A stretch of DNA of 64,000 nucleotides from Elysia chlorotica (Eukaryota > Mollusca > Gastropoda > Plakobranchidae). Every line of letters begins with the position of its first letter. Position 1 is the stretch's first letter. The notes under the pieces were generated by a model that was given only the letters and a program-made list of their open reading frames with translations, had not been told where the DNA came from and did not search any database. A program made the position numbers and the translations under genes. The stretch covers positions 770,382 to 834,381 of the forward strand of contig RQTK01000089.1 of assembly GCA_003991915.1 (NCBI GenBank), read 5' to 3'. Shown in pieces: positions 11,626 through 23,522 of this stretch.

Positions 11626-12297
11626 AGGAGGAGCCACTGGCGCCAGTATCTAACGGAGATGGTTGCCTCGGGGGGTTTATCCTTAGTTTACCCTAGCGAC
11701 GGCACAACACAACAATGGGTGACGAGTGATCCGATGAACGCACTGGCGCAAGTTTAGGTTTGCGCGTCCAAGTCTTGTTTAGAAGTCTTTGGTTGGTTTA
11801 ACGTGCTCTAGAATCGTTTACGAAGACGGGTGTGAATGTTTAAACTTGCGCATCGGGGTTCCGTTCTTTTATATTGTCATTATTATTGTATCCCCGAAGA
11901 GATTTTCAGCGCACGCTTAGGTTTCTTAGGAAACAAAACAATATTAATCCTGGTGGAATTAATTGCTTGCCGGGAAATTAGATTCCGAAAAATACCAAAA
12001 CCTAAATACACTCGGTTGACCTCAGATGTGGTTAAGTTTATTTGTTATTTTACGATGATGAAAGCAATGTGGATTTTGTTGAAAATAAGAACAGATAGGC
12101 TTACATGTCAAAAGATTTCATACGACAAGAAACAACTACTTACTTTGTACTTAACGTTTTAATATAAATCTTCTTTGTCTGTTTTACGTTTAATATTCAA
12201 TTTTCGGCTTTTGATTAAATATGTGTCTTATTCCTAACATTACAAAATATAAATCATTCTTTTCAGTCTATGCTTGTTCAAGAACATTTTTTAACAA

Positions 12298-12513
12298 GCT
12301 CGAACGGATAAAAACGTCAGACTAGGCAGGGAAAGACAGAGATACAGTTTCATCCTCAGACTAGCGCTCCCTACTGATTGGGTCGGTGTCAGTATATAGA
12401 CCTTTTAGTCTTAGCTCGAATGGATAAAAACGTCAGACTAAGCAGGGAAAGACAGAGATACAGTTTCATCCTCAGACTAGCGCTCCCTACTGATTGGGTC
12501 GGTGTCAGTATAA
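12298..12513 (+). repeat. Tandem duplication of a 116 bp segment
   Basis: The segment ctcgaa[c/t]ggataaaaacgtc to the SINE start ggtcggtgtcagtat occurs at 12298-12397 and again at 12414-12511. Only a few substitutions separate the copies. The first copy stops inside the SINE core and the second continues into the full SINE. Confidence 0.85.
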
Positions 12514-12659
12514 TGTGACTGGCTGAGACAGGAGTCATGGTATCCCCGCCCTGTCTCGTGTGTGGCAGCACATAAAATTGTCAGACGTCCACCTTGGGAC
12601 CCGTCCACAATATAGCCTATATAGTGCTGCTGTTGGACGTTAAACCAACCCAACCAACC
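12482..12659 (+). mobile_element. SINE, well preserved core to 3' tail
   Basis: This is one of the cleanest copies: ctgattgggtcggtgtcagt, ctgagacaggagtcatgg, tgtctcgtgtgtggcagc, cagacgtccaccttggg, atatagcctatatagtgctg, ttggacgttaaaccaacc. It ends in a (CCAA)n-like tail. It forms an inverted pair with the copy at 12866-13005. Confidence 0.88.
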
Positions 12660-12865
12660 ATCCTCAGACAGAGAAGACTTAATGCAGACTGGTATAGACC
12701 TTTTATTTATCACCAGTCTTCATCTTAGCGCAGTTTGGGGAGTGTACCAGATTTATTGACAAGAGAATTGTGTATCACGTGACAGCCAGGAGTCGCTTGT
12801 CTCTCAGCTCCCCAACCACGCCAAGGCCTATCCAGGCCTCTACAAAAACAGTGATGGCGGGCTTG

Positions 12866-13005
12866 TTGTTGGGTTGATTTTAACGTCCAACAGCAGCACT
12901 ATATAGGCTATATTGTGGACGGACCCCAAGACGAACGTCTGACAATTTTATGTGCTGCCACACACGAGACAGGGCGGGGATACCATGACTCTTGTCTCAG
13001 CAAGT
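12866..13005 (-). mobile_element. SINE 3' part, inverted relative to its neighbour
   Basis: This is the minus-strand copy: ttaacgtccaacagcagcac, atataggctatattgtgg, gtctgacaattttatgtg, cacacgagacagggcgg. It is truncated within the core at about 13005, so it lacks the head. Confidence 0.88.
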
Positions 13006-13391
13006 CAATGTAGGCGGAGTTTTAGCCAGTGCGACTACATTAAAAATAAAAAGTTATAAGCTACAAGGTCACCCCAATCTGCTTAGTCTTCACAAAGTAA
13101 TGATTCATTTTATACACTGTACTGATGAAGAAGTAATGAGAAGTTAATATAGCAATCACAAAACAAAATATATCTCAAGATCGACATGTGCTACGATGCA
13201 TGTAAAAGCAAGAAAAAAGGCAGGTTTCGAAGCTACGAATTTTGCAGGATTGGCAGCCATGCAAAATGCTAATTTCATATTCAAATAGGGCGAGAGAGAG
13301 AGGTGGGGGGGGGGGGGCAATGTGACAAAGTACTTGGCCTTAAATCAGTCGACCTGGGTTATCTCCACAATCCCTCCTTTTTGTAGTCAGA

Positions 13392-13720
13392 TTGCATCCC
13401 TCACTGGTTGGGTCGGAGCCTGAGAGATCATAGTTATGTACGCCTGGGTCGGTTGTTGGGTTGGGTTGGTTTTAACGTCCAACAGCAGCACTATATATAC
13501 TATATTGTGGACGGGTCCCAAGACGGACGTCTGTCAATTTTATGTGCTGCCACACACGAGACAGGGCGGGGATACCATGACTCCTGTCTCAGCCGGTCAC
13601 ATTATACTACGCTGTGGGTCGGAGCCAATCTAATGACTGTGACCCGTTGATACAGAAGTCCTGGCATCCCCCAACATCTCGTTTAATGAGAGAACTTAAA
13701 ATTGTTAGACCTTAGTCTTG
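13392..13720 (+). mobile_element. Diverged SINE interrupted by another insertion
   Basis: Plus-strand SINE pieces lie on both sides of the inserted copy at 13451-13610. The left piece is ctcactggttgggtcgga (13399). The right piece is ctgtgggtcggagcc followed by tacagaagtcctggcat and aattgttagaccttag (13611-13715). The right part is older and more diverged than the insert. Confidence 0.55.
13451..13610 (-). mobile_element. SINE inserted into an older SINE
   Basis: A clean minus-strand copy runs from the gttgggttgggttggtttta tail through caagacggacgtctgtca, cacacgagacagggcgg and catgactcctgtctcagc to ggtcacattatactac. A gtcgg-containing motif lies on each side, but I could not define a clear target-site duplication. 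Confidence 0.82.
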
Positions 13721-14399
13721 ATAGACGCTCGTGATAAAGTCGAGTTGTTACAGTTGCAGAAAGATAACAAATTAGACAAAACTAAACCGACAGCAGAAAA
13801 GCACAAAGTCGTTCTCGTCGACTTTCAAATGAAATTTTGCAAAAAAATTCATTTTGAATTGCCATTATGTTCAATTCATAGAAAAACAAGACATCATTTT
13901 AAAATTTTAAGCTACATTTTAATAAGTATTAGTTGGCTTAGAATATAAATGCGTAAGAAAAGCAAATTGGAATAATTATGGGTTGTTTTTTGTTGTTGTT
14001 GTTGTTTGTTTTTTTGTTGTTTTTTTTTGTTTTTGTTTTTGTTTTTTTTTTTTGTTTTTTTTTTTGGGGGGGGGGTCCTTAATATTACAAAGTTATTCTG
14101 CAATGTAGTACAGTGTCGTGTACAGATAAAAAAAAATGACACATAAAAGCGGTTACAAAATACAATGGAATATGTACACACAAATATGTAATTATTATAA
14201 ACATGAAGTGGTTTGAATAAAAGGATATTACGTTTGAGTTTTGTTTGGAGTTAATTCTGCGATGAGAGTTACATCCCTTAGGATTCTCAGAAAATCCTTT
14301 AAAAGGACCCATGTTTACTATGCAGTTGTTCACGGGAAATAAACACAGTTTTCTAACCACAATAAAGCGTAAGGATGTTCTTTTGTGCGACGTCTCAAC

Positions 14400-14870
14400 G
14401 CTGGTCTGGGCCTGAGAGGTCCCAGTTATGTACGCGTAGATCTGGGCACATCAAACGCACAGACTGTTGAACTGTTTTCTGCCGCCACGGCTTGTGTTTA
14501 CCCGTGCCCACGGGCAAAGAAACAAATTGTGCAAGGCATCTGCAGATTTCTTACAGCCTTCCAGACGGACATGGTAGTTTGTACAGTATCCTTACAGCCT
14601 TGCAGAGGGACATGCTATTCTCCGTAAGAAAATCTTGGTGTGGAGAAAGCGAAGTGGTCTCTTCTAGTTTAACGTCTCCCAAGTTCACAGTGGGATTTCC
14701 ATACGGCAACAAGTCCCAGATTTGACGTATGTGCTGTGTGGCACAGATAGTGGGATGATACCAATCTGAGCTGACAATAATTATTGTATGTGTTGTGTGG
14801 CACAGACAGTGCGAGATACCAAGACTCGCGACTTAATATGTCTCTGCCAGTCATATTGTACATGAACATG
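14400..14870. mobile_element. Composite of diverged SINE-related fragments
   Basis: The piece gcctgagaggtcccagttatgtacgcg (14405-14432) matches in parts the flank at 13412-13442. The segment around ggagaaagcgaag and ccatacggc (14645-14710) matches on the minus strand the SINE-related block near 23800-23880. Two minus-strand pieces around gtgctgtgtggcacaga (14730 and 14795) repeat the SINE gtgtggca box. Boundaries are uncertain. Confidence 0.45.
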
Positions 14871-15039
14871 TACAATGAACCCAGTCGAATAATGTAAAAA
14901 AAAAAAAGGAATCTGGATTGACATGTAGATGGTGCAAAGTTTAGAGTTCTATTTTTTTTAGGTAAGAACCTTAGCTCGTGTGCCCGAGTAGATCTATATC
15001 ATTGTGTAAAATGATGCCGGTGCTGGAAGTTGTTGGGGT

Positions 15040-15240
15040 TAGTTTATCATAGTCCATCGTTAATAGTCAAGCTATATCATGAACGGGACCCTGCAAAACG
15101 TATGACAACTTTACGTGCTATCACACAGATACAGTGCGGGGGTACCATGACTCCTGTCTTAGCCAGTCTCATTATACTGACACCGATCCAGCAAGAGGGC
15201 GACGAAGTGAGAGATTTAGACTAATAAATTTTGCTCGGTC
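15040..15240 (-). mobile_element. SINE copy, minus strand
   Basis: This copy has atgaacgggaccctgcaa, cgtatgacaactttacgtgc, tatcacacagatacagtgcg, taccatgactcctgtctt and attatactgacaccgatcc in reverse family order. It is moderately diverged and has no clear tRNA-like head. Confidence 0.72.
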
Positions 15241-15781
15241 GTGTGTTTAGAGCCATTCACCTCCCAACCGCTTGTGCCGGATAGAGGCATATTAACGTAA
15301 CTACAATAAATAACAGTTACAGTAATTTGCCCCCAGACTCGCTACATCTACATTTTCATGTTATCAATTATTTCAACAGCTACTTGTAAATTTTAGGACA
15401 AACGACTACAATGCACTTATTTATTTATTTACCAATCACCATCTTTTGCTTCATCCCTCTCTGTCCCAGATGCTTTTGTGTTAAATCCATGTCCACCCTA
15501 TTGGCTATTGAAAGATGTACAAAGCTACCGTGAAACTGCACGCCGAAGGGTATTGGGTTCAATTTGCATCTCTCAGTCGTTTTAAAATGTCAACCGGATC
15601 TCGTGTCAACGCGGATAATCTTTTAATCGGATTAGTTAAATCTGGACATAATTTCAGTTTCCGTTAATTGACTGGTAGTTGGTGAATTCAATAGAATAAA
15701 CGATGGTCGAATACTGCTCTCTCGTTCTCGTATCTGTTATTTTCTTTCTATATCTGTCACTAACTCTCTTGCTACATATTT

Positions 15782-15802
15782 ATCTGTCTATCTATTCATC
15801 TG

Positions 15803-15868
<66 letters not shown>

Positions 15869-16112
15869 NNNNNNNNNNNNNNNNNNNNNNNNNNNNNNNN
15901 NNNNNNNNNNNNNNNNNNNNNNNNNNNNNNNNNNNNNNNNNNNNNNNNNNNNNNNNNNNNNNNNNNNNNNNNNNNNNNNNNNNNNNNNNNNNNNNNNNNN
16001 NNNNNNNNNNNNNNNNNNNNNNNNNNNNNNNNNNNNNNNNNNNNNNNNNNNNNNNNNNNNNNNNNNNNNNNNNNNNNNNNNNNNNNNNNNNNNNNNNNNN
16101 NNNNGGGGGGGG
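15782..16112 (+). repeat. (TATC)n microsatellite and assembly gap
   Basis: TATC/TGTC tetranucleotides run from 15782 into an N run of 236 bases (15869-16104), followed by a run of G. The gap starts inside the repeat, so its true length is unknown. Predicted proteins spanning the N run are meaningless. Confidence 0.97.
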
Positions 16113-16586
16113 GGTGAGAGGAATCCAAGAAGGAGTTTGCCAGTTCTTCTTTGGTGACAGTCTACAAATTGACTGTACCTCTCAGTCTGTCTCCACTCTG
16201 TTCCCACCTCCTCTCCCTCAGCCTCCCACCCCAGTCCACCCAAAGCACTTAAGCCAACAGAACACCTGGGCCCATATAGTTATATATCTATGCCTGGGCC
16301 CCAATGAGTTACGCGATCGCCACAGGCTGTGGTCACCCGCAATCCACAGGTCGGCGGATCAAAGATAGTCCGATGACCCGATATTATTGCGCCTCTCCGT
16401 GCTGTACAATAACAATTAGCATTATTCCCCCCTTGTTAAGTCTAGGTCTAAATCTACACTGCTTGGGAAAGTAAGAAAACAACATTTTGATAAGGATCTT
16501 TCTTCTGTGCCTTTGTTTTGTATTGTGTATGGTCTAATGTGTGTGTCTTCTGTCTTTGATATAGCGGTCTCTGTTTCTGCCTCTCT

Positions 16587-16587
16587 G

Positions 16588-16627
<40 letters not shown>

Positions 16628-16729
16628 CAACACTCTTGGTGCATAATACTCGTATAGCCCACATAGTGCTGATTTTGGACGTTAAATCAACTCAATTCTC
16701 TCCTCTCTCTCCCTCTCCCAATTTCCGCT

Positions 16730-16774
<45 letters not shown>

Positions 16775-16900
16775 ATTCTCTCTCTCTACCCAACCCTCTC
16801 TGTCTCTCTATCCAACCCTCTCGGTCCATAATATATCCCACATGGTGCTGATTTTGAACGTTCGATCAACTCAATTCTCCCCTCTCTCTTTCTCTCTTAA
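16587..16900 (+). repeat. (CT)n tracts alternating with SINE 3' tails
   Basis: A segment of SINE 3' end (cccacatagtgctgattttggacgttaaatc, in pieces, 16655-16690) followed by a CT tract is duplicated at 16833-16880 as cacatggtgctgattttg then aacgttcgatcaactc. The two copies lie about 180 bp apart, each with an adjacent CT-rich stretch. Confidence 0.75.
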
Positions 16901-17459
16901 AAAACTGGAAATTAATGTGTGTATACTTGTTTCTCAATCTTCTCTGTCCTTTTTCTGAATGTCTGTCTGTCTGTCTCTCTGTTTAAATAAAGCTTTCTTC
17001 TGTGCATGTACGTTGACAGGATTTTTTTTCTTTTAATTATGCTTGTTTTTTTTTTAATCAAACATTGCGCGCACTTTTTCGATGATGGTGAATATTATGG
17101 TCTTTGTTTATCAAGAATGTGCCAATAGATGTAATTATTATTGTTGTCTTTTAATATCCTTATGGGATCAATGAGGGTCGTCTTTAATCTTTTTTTTTCC
17201 ATCTAAAACTACATGTTGGTTAAATCTGGTTTTCTGTGAGACCAATATAATGTGTCCTCTCTATTGTTGTCTTTTTGTTGTACTGTTGCTTGGTAAATAA
17301 CTCCTTCTTCCAAACATTTGCCGCCCAATGCGTACGTTGTCTTAAACCTACAGTTAAATAGTTTCGTTATTTTAGTTTTATACTTGGTGCTCAGTTATGA
17401 TTGATTTATTGTGTGAATTGATACTTTGCTCATAAAACCCTTCCCACGGATAAAGACAA

Positions 17460-17800
17460 ATCCACTCCACTCTCCTTGATCCCTGTATGCACCGGTTTCC
17501 CTGGAGTTAGACCCCTCTGCACTGCTTGGCTCTGGACTTGGCCCCCTTGAGCGCCGGTCGACTTGCACCTACAACGCGTCTCAATAATCGAGGACCGGGC
17601 ACGAGATCAAAGGGAAGCCGCCGACTGGCCAGTCGAAGTGGGTGGGTCAATTTGGCCACTCCAACATTAATCTGTGTCCATTGTCCGGCCTAAGTGACCC
17701 GCTGGACAGGTGGGAGACAGATCTACATCCAGGTCTCGGGTTGTCCGGGTGTGGGTCAATAAGCCGGGTTAGCGGCCTTGCGTCGTGGGGCCGTAGTTAG
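17460..17800. other. GC-rich unclassified block
   Basis: This segment is much richer in GC than its neighbours and free of visible simple repeats. It contains no SINE core and no long open frame. It may be a regulatory region, an unrecognised exon or a decayed element. I recognise nothing specific. Confidence 0.3.
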
Positions 17801-17884
17801 AATGGTGACGGTAAGGACGAGAACTTAAACGTGTATTTATAGTCTCATTTAGACTTATAGGAACAAAAGGGGGAGGAGGGGGAT

Positions 17885-18092
17885 CTGGTTCAAGTGGCAG
17901 AGCATTGGGCACCTAATCGTGTGGTACCTGGTTCAAGCCCATGATTGGGCAAGTTTCTTTATTGGTACTTACTGGTTAGGTCGGTAAGTGTATCAGTCTA
18001 AAAATGCGACCGACTCAGTCCCACCGTCTCGTGTGTGACAGCATGTAAACTTGTCAGACGTTAGTTTTGTAACCCCTAAATAGGATTCATCT
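17885..18092 (+). mobile_element. SINE with tRNA-like head
   Basis: The A-box-like ttcaagtggcagagcattgg and B-box-like ggttcaagcccatgattg are followed by ggttaggtcggtaagtgt. A shortened core follows (gaccgactcagtcccacc, tctcgtgtgtgacagc, gtcagacgttagttttg). It ends with cctaaataggattcat. Confidence 0.75.
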
Positions 18093-18099
18093 TGAGAAC

Positions 18100-19670
18100 T
18101 CGTTCTATAATTCTAAAATTTTCGTCATTTACACCTAGGTAGAATCTATTTCTGTTATCTTAGATCGATGTAGGCCTACATTGTAGAGTACTTTGAGTGA
18201 ATAGGGTAAGTATCATTAAAAACTAATTCTAACCAAATACTTTTCTGTAGAGGTACGGTTTGAAGCATTACGACCTCATGCAAATATCATCGTTAGCTGA
18301 AAGAGGAGTTAATACACACAGTGTAACTTGGTTTACAAACGCAATCATCTATTAGGATCTTTTGATAGATCCAATGTAAAGAAAACAAGAAGCCGTTAGA
18401 TAAACAGCCTGCGCACTTAGAGAGGGTGGGGCTCTTCCCCGAAATAAGAGTTCTTTAACCCTTAAGATGATCTTCTATTCGGGGGCCTATCATTTGTTGC
18501 TTGATGAAACACCCAATAGTCATCAAAAGAAAATGTTTAAGCCCTGTTCTCGGCATTAATTTGTTTCTTTGCTTTGTTCATATTTTTGTCTGATTTTTAC
18601 TTTTTGTTGTTGCTGGCGGTGATGTGCATGTATATCGACTTTATGAATGTTAGTAGATCTTTCTTTGACTGCATTGACCCACAATAAATTATAAAATTAT
18701 AAAAATAGAATGATATAATGACTGTCCACGTCAATCGTAATACAAAACAGTTACCGACATGCATTGTTGTTCCGCATCTGGATCAGATTAAAAACTCCAT
18801 GCTCAGCGGGCGTGATTAGGTCACCGATTCTAAATGTGTCTACCTCGCAAGGGCTATGTTGGCTAGATCTGCTTGGCGAGTGGCCGGTCGCTCTGGGTAT
18901 TGGGGTGGGAAAAGTGGGCAGGTCAACCACTTAGTAGGGTCGGGTGTGTACCTTATTGTATTGTGCGCACCGCAGTGGGGGAAAGTATACAGCCTGGTGT
19001 GATAGGTTTTGGATGGGTGGAGGGAGGGTGGAGTTACGGGAGAGGAATTAAGACAGTTCTAGACTAAGAAAAATTTAGAAAATTTTCAAAATAAAGATTA
19101 TGAAAACAACAACAACAACAAAAATGCTAGTTAAAACTACTGCCCATTTCTTCACCTCGAGACTTTTGGTTGTTTTGTTTTTAATTTAAAACTTCTGTAA
19201 CGTGTACATTAAAAAAAATTTAAAAAAAATTATTTATCGTATAAACAATTGTGATAGTATAATGTATGGATCTTGGGTCTGACAATTTGAAGGGGTTATT
19301 TTGCTGACTGAATGCGTTATGGGAGATATATACAGAGGAATCCTACGTTACGGTGGTTACCGAAATTTAAGAACACGTGTACAGTGTATGCATTTAGTAC
19401 AAAATCTTTTTTTAAATAATATAAATACATAGGTATGAATAACTAGACAAAATTATTGTTCTTTAGTTTTGTTATCCAAACAAAAGGAATTCAGTACATT
19501 TACCGTATTGTGCAAAATAATATCAAAGCTTTAACATAAATCATCATTTTGAAGAAAAAAAGTGAATGCTTTGCAAAGAATAATTTTTACATTTAAATAA
19601 ATTTTAAATACAATAATACATATTAGCTTAATCCTTTTTTTTTTTTAAATTATTATTATTTGATTTAACA
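18100..19670. other. Interval without recognisable gene
   Basis: A GC-richer patch at about 18840-19035 has a short open frame without family resemblance. The rest is AT-rich. No SINE core is seen. Confidence 0.4.
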
Positions 19671-19689
19671 ACATCAAACTTCAAATCCA

Positions 19690-20040
19690 TGACTTGCACA
19701 ACCCTGATGCGAATTCCCATACACATGTGCTGCAGGTTAGGGTCAGTGTTAGATCAGTCGCGCTCAGACCCCCCCACCCTGTTAGATCAGTTGCGCCCAG
19801 ACCTCCCCCCGGTGCCAACAACCGCTGGCACACAGAGAAGGTCAACTTACCTGTGTGGTCCAGCCTCGCGGATCGCCTCGCCTTTGATCTGCGCCGCCAC
19901 AATGGCTTGAGAAAGTGGCCCAGCGCCGGGTGGTCAAGGGGATTAAGCTTAGGGCTTGACCACAGCGAGTGTCGAGTCAATTACACTGCTCAAACACAAG
20001 GGGCTGGTGCGCCAAGTACGCACATTATAAGGGTTTTTGT
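19690..20040. other. GC-rich block with a short direct repeat
   Basis: Two adjacent copies of a segment like gttagatcagt[c/t]gcgc followed by cagacc and a C run occur at about 19747 and 19780. The block is GC-rich and open in more than one frame, but no protein family is recognised. It may be an exon or a CpG-rich island. Confidence 0.3.
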
Positions 20041-20164
20041 TTTGCTCTTTGCATGTGTTTACATGGCCCAGAGTGCTGAGGCGGTGTCTGTGGGAAAAGA
20101 AAAAACAAAGAGAAAGGGGAGGGGGAAAAGAGAGTGAGAAAGGGGCGGCGGGTAACAGGAGAGA

Positions 20165-20196
20165 GAGAGAGAGAAATAGTGAGTGAGAAAAGGAGG

Positions 20197-20228
<32 letters not shown>

Positions 20229-20245
20229 AAGAGGGAGAAAGATGA
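20165..20245 (+). repeat. GA-rich polypurine tract
   Basis: About 80 bp of interrupted GA repeats, within a longer purine-rich stretch beginning near 20090. The minus-strand frame through it is Ser/Leu low complexity. Confidence 0.9.
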
Positions 20246-20734
20246 ATAGGGAAAGCGAGGGTGGGGAATGGGGTTGACGGTGAATAGGCCATGATAGCTA
20301 CAAATTGATTAAAGTTATAGGTAAACGTGTGAAAATTGAATAAAATACATACACCAAAGAACAAAAACAAAACACAAAAAGACACTATATAATCGCTCTC
20401 AGTTTGTATTTGTTTATGCGAATGAACTAATTTGGTGTGTACATGTTCTGGAATTTCTTTCAGATGCATATTGTAACATTAACAGTCTTGTTTCGAAAAA
20501 TCGATCTTGCTTGAGAATACATGTATTTTAAAAGTGTCATGACACCGGCGAGAGAATAACATTTGACCTCCCTGGTGTGTTTTAGACAATTCTAAACCGA
20601 GGCAGAGTTACTGGAGTAACAAAAGTTTACCAGGATTTTTTCTAAAGTATTTTATATGCGTATTATTTTTACATACGTACATGCACTAAAAAAATCATTA
20701 GAACTGTGGTCGTTATTATAATGGTGGTACATGA

Positions 20735-20885
20735 ATTTGAACCCAGGTTCCCCTTGTGATTGCTACTGGTTGGGCATGGGTCAGCACGATTAGCAATTAG
20801 AATCTAGTCCTGGCATCTTCAACCCTGTCTCTAAAACTGTTAGACATTAGTATTGGGACATGTTGTCAAATATTGTCCTTAGAAG
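20735..20885 (+). mobile_element. Diverged SINE copy
   Basis: A B-box-like gaatttgaacccagg precedes tgctactggttgggcatg. The sequence tcctggcatcttcaaccctg and aactgttagacattagtatt follow in family order. The copy is strongly mutated. Confidence 0.5.
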
Positions 20886-21254
20886 GGGTTTAGAAGTCGT
20901 TCCTGCAAAGAGAGAAAGCTTCACATCTTACAAAGAAACCACATGCAGCAAATGATTGGAGAAGTTTAAAAATAATGTACAATATAATATATTATAATTA
21001 TTATGATCGTAAAATGAAACAAAAACAAACAAAATGCACGATGTGCAAGATAATGGCGCCATAACATAAAGGAGATGTTTGGAAGATCGGGATCACACAC
21101 CAAGGTCTCCAAACCGACATAGATCACATGAGGCGAGCCCAACCAATGAAGCGTGTGATATAACGCTAATCTTGGCGAGCAGCCACAGCCAAGTTTACAG
21201 GTCTGGCGATAACAAGATCCGTGCCGAAAACGAAGACGATGCGTGAGGAAAACT

Positions 21255-21358
21255 GCATCGGCATCCAGCACAGATTGCTATTAATAGAAATCTGCATCGG
21301 CGTCCGGAACGGCGTCCAGCACAGATTGCTATTAATAGAAATCTGCATCGGCGTTCAG
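21255..21358 (+). repeat. Short direct repeats
   Basis: A segment containing cagcacagattgctattaat and agaaatctgcatcggcg is present twice in tandem (about 21264-21302 and 21318-21355), with a short cggaacggcg spacer. The copies are nearly identical. Confidence 0.85.
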
Positions 21359-21424
21359 TGATTGCTCAATCCCAGACTAACAAAGCCAATGCGTGACTTG
21401 ATAACCATGGGTAGAATGCACAAA

Positions 21425-21502
21425 CATGACGTAGCTTACGTCTCGTCGTAAGCCTTCTTATTCTTATAATAATTATAGTTACGAAGAGACGTAAGCTACC
21501 CT
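21425..21502. mobile_element. Hairpin (foldback) element copy
   Basis: Perfect 14 bp arms gtagcttacgtctc (21431-21444) and gagacgtaagctac (21486-21499) flank a 41 bp loop containing gtaagccttcttattctta. It is homologous to 35248-35336 and to the 69 bp array. There is no coding capacity, so it may be MITE-like. Confidence 0.7.
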
Positions 21503-21664
21503 CTTATTTATTTTTCAGCATATCCGATGTGTCTAGGGGCGTGGTTACGTCATCCGTTATTGACGTGCAAGTCGCACAGCGTGTGTTAGCGCTGTTAGGG
21601 CTGCTGCGTGGGAAGAGAGTGTGTAAACCCTAGAGCTGTGTCGGCGGCGGGCGCGCTGGCTCGC

Positions 21665-21980
21665 GGTGCAAAGCGTAGGGCAAAGCGTAGGGCAAAGCGT
21701 AGGGCAAAGCGTAGGGCAAAGCGCAGGGCAGAGCGTAGGGCAGAGCGTAGGGCAAAGCGTAGGGCAAAGATAGGGCAAAGCGTAGGGCAAAGCGCAGAGC
21801 CAAGCGTAGGGCAAAGCATAGGGCAAAGCGAAGGGCAAAGCGTAGGGCAAAAGGGCAAAGCGTAGGGCAAAGCGTAGGGCAAAGCGTAGGGCAAAGCGCA
21901 GGGCGTAGGGCAAAGCGTAGCAAGCGTAGGGCAAAGTGTAGGGTAAAGCGTAGGGCAAAGCGTAGGGCAAAGCGTAGGGC
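21665..21980 (+). repeat. 12 bp tandem repeat (ggcaaagcgtag)
   Basis: About 26 units of ggcaaagcgtag occur with scattered variants (gcgcag, gagcgtag, aagatag) and a few shortened units. Because the period is a multiple of three and the unit has a stop in only one frame, long open frames appear in several frames on both strands, such as AKRR repeats forward and ALPY, LRFA or PTLC repeats in reverse. I treat these as by-products of the repeat. Confidence 0.93.
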
Positions 21981-22494
21981 CTGAGAGGGCAAACTGCCTG
22001 GGGGTCGTGGCGGGCCAGTCTCGCTTTGATCTCGGCCAATCCAATTAGAAAGCGTGTGAAAGGATCGCTAACTACGCGTGAGAGAGGCCCCACCCCTCCA
22101 CACCCATCCACACCCCTTCCCACCGCCGCCCACACACAAATGTACAAACACAGTCCACTCAATCAGTCAATGATTACGGCCCTTGTTTCTGTTTTTCGCA
22201 CCTCGGCTGGTATCGCTAGACTGCTACTCTAAAAGGCCATAGGGTCAGAGGGAGACGTGTGAACAATGTGTCTTTACCCTTATTGTAATCGGAGAAAGTA
22301 CACAATGTAATATCTGTAAGATCTACCTGCCTGCCTATTTGCTTATCTCCTGTTTAATGATTCGAAGAACACGTACATTTCTACCTGCAGCATAATGAAA
22401 TCAGATACAGTGCACGAACCTTTACCTTTTCATTGTGTTTCTGTCACAATGTTTGTCTTTCTCTCTGGTTGTGTGTCTGTCTGTGTGTTTGTCT

Positions 22495-22496
<2 letters not shown>

Positions 22497-22556
<60 letters not shown>

Positions 22557-22680
22557 CCGTGCACTTCTCGAATGCATACCTGTATTTCTTTTCATACTGT
22601 CAGTCTCTAGCTGTTCTTTCTTGTTCCTCTACATCTCTTTGTTTCCATGATTCGTTTCATCTCTTTTACTGCTTCCCTCG

Positions 22681-22746
<66 letters not shown>

Positions 22747-22757
22747 GCCTCTCTCCC

Positions 22758-22819
<62 letters not shown>

Positions 22820-22840
22820 CCTCTCTCTCTTTCTTCCCCT
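22497..22840 (+). repeat. Paired (CT)n microsatellites
   Basis: Long CT runs lie at about 22497-22549, 22686-22745 and 22761-22838, separated by short mixed sequence. Open frames here are Ser/Leu low complexity. Confidence 0.95.
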
Positions 22841-23039
22841 ACCTGATTATCTGTATAACCGTATGCAGGGCCTGCACACCATGCAGATCAGATCGATGGG
22901 CCACCCAAGAGCTGGATGTGACACAGTATGAGAGTATTGAGACTCCAGGTCTCGCCAGCCCAGATCAAAGAGAAACACCGCCCTCGCCACTCCGAGGCTC
23001 GCACAACACCATCACACAGTAAGATCAATCAGGAGCATC

Positions 23040-23440
23040 GAGCCAGAGATGCGGACACATACAGAAACAGACAAAGACACAGACATGTTTGTGCAGACAC
23101 AGACAGATACAAAAACAGACACAGACAGACTGACAGACACAGACACAGTAAAAAACTAATATAGACACAGAATACAGATACACACACAGACGTAGATACA
23201 GATACAGATACAGAAACGAACACAGAAACAAACACAGGCGGAGATACAGACACAAATACAGATACATATACAGACACACATACATACACTGTCAAATACA
23301 GACAAATATACAAAGACAGTCGCAGATACACACACGTATAAAGACACATTACAGGCAGAGACACAGATACAGACACACTCACAAGCACTGACAGATACAG
23401 ATATGAATAAACAGACACACACAGATACACACATACACAT
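23040..23440 (+). repeat. Cryptic ACAGAC/ACAGAT simple-sequence block
   Basis: About 400 bp is built from irregular cagaca, cagata and cacaga hexamers. No fixed longer period is visible by eye. The minus-strand frames are Cys/Val/Ser/Leu low complexity. Confidence 0.88.
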
Positions 23441-23522
23441 ATATACGTGAGCCAAGGTCCAGAGGTTTGTGTTAATTTTGAGGTCATCAAGACAACATTT
23501 ACGAATGACCTTTCCAATACCT

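Noticed and set aside
11836-12162. 108-residue open frame beginning with ATG
   Set aside because: AT-rich and hydrophobic, with no recognised domain and no splice or promoter context. I cannot tell it from chance.
15703-16368. 221-residue open frame spanning an N run
   Set aside because: Over a third of the residues are unknown, and the rest is TATC repeat.
21557-22162. 201-residue minus-strand open frame and its overlapping frames
   Set aside because: Most of its length is the 12 bp repeat; several frames on both strands are equally open.
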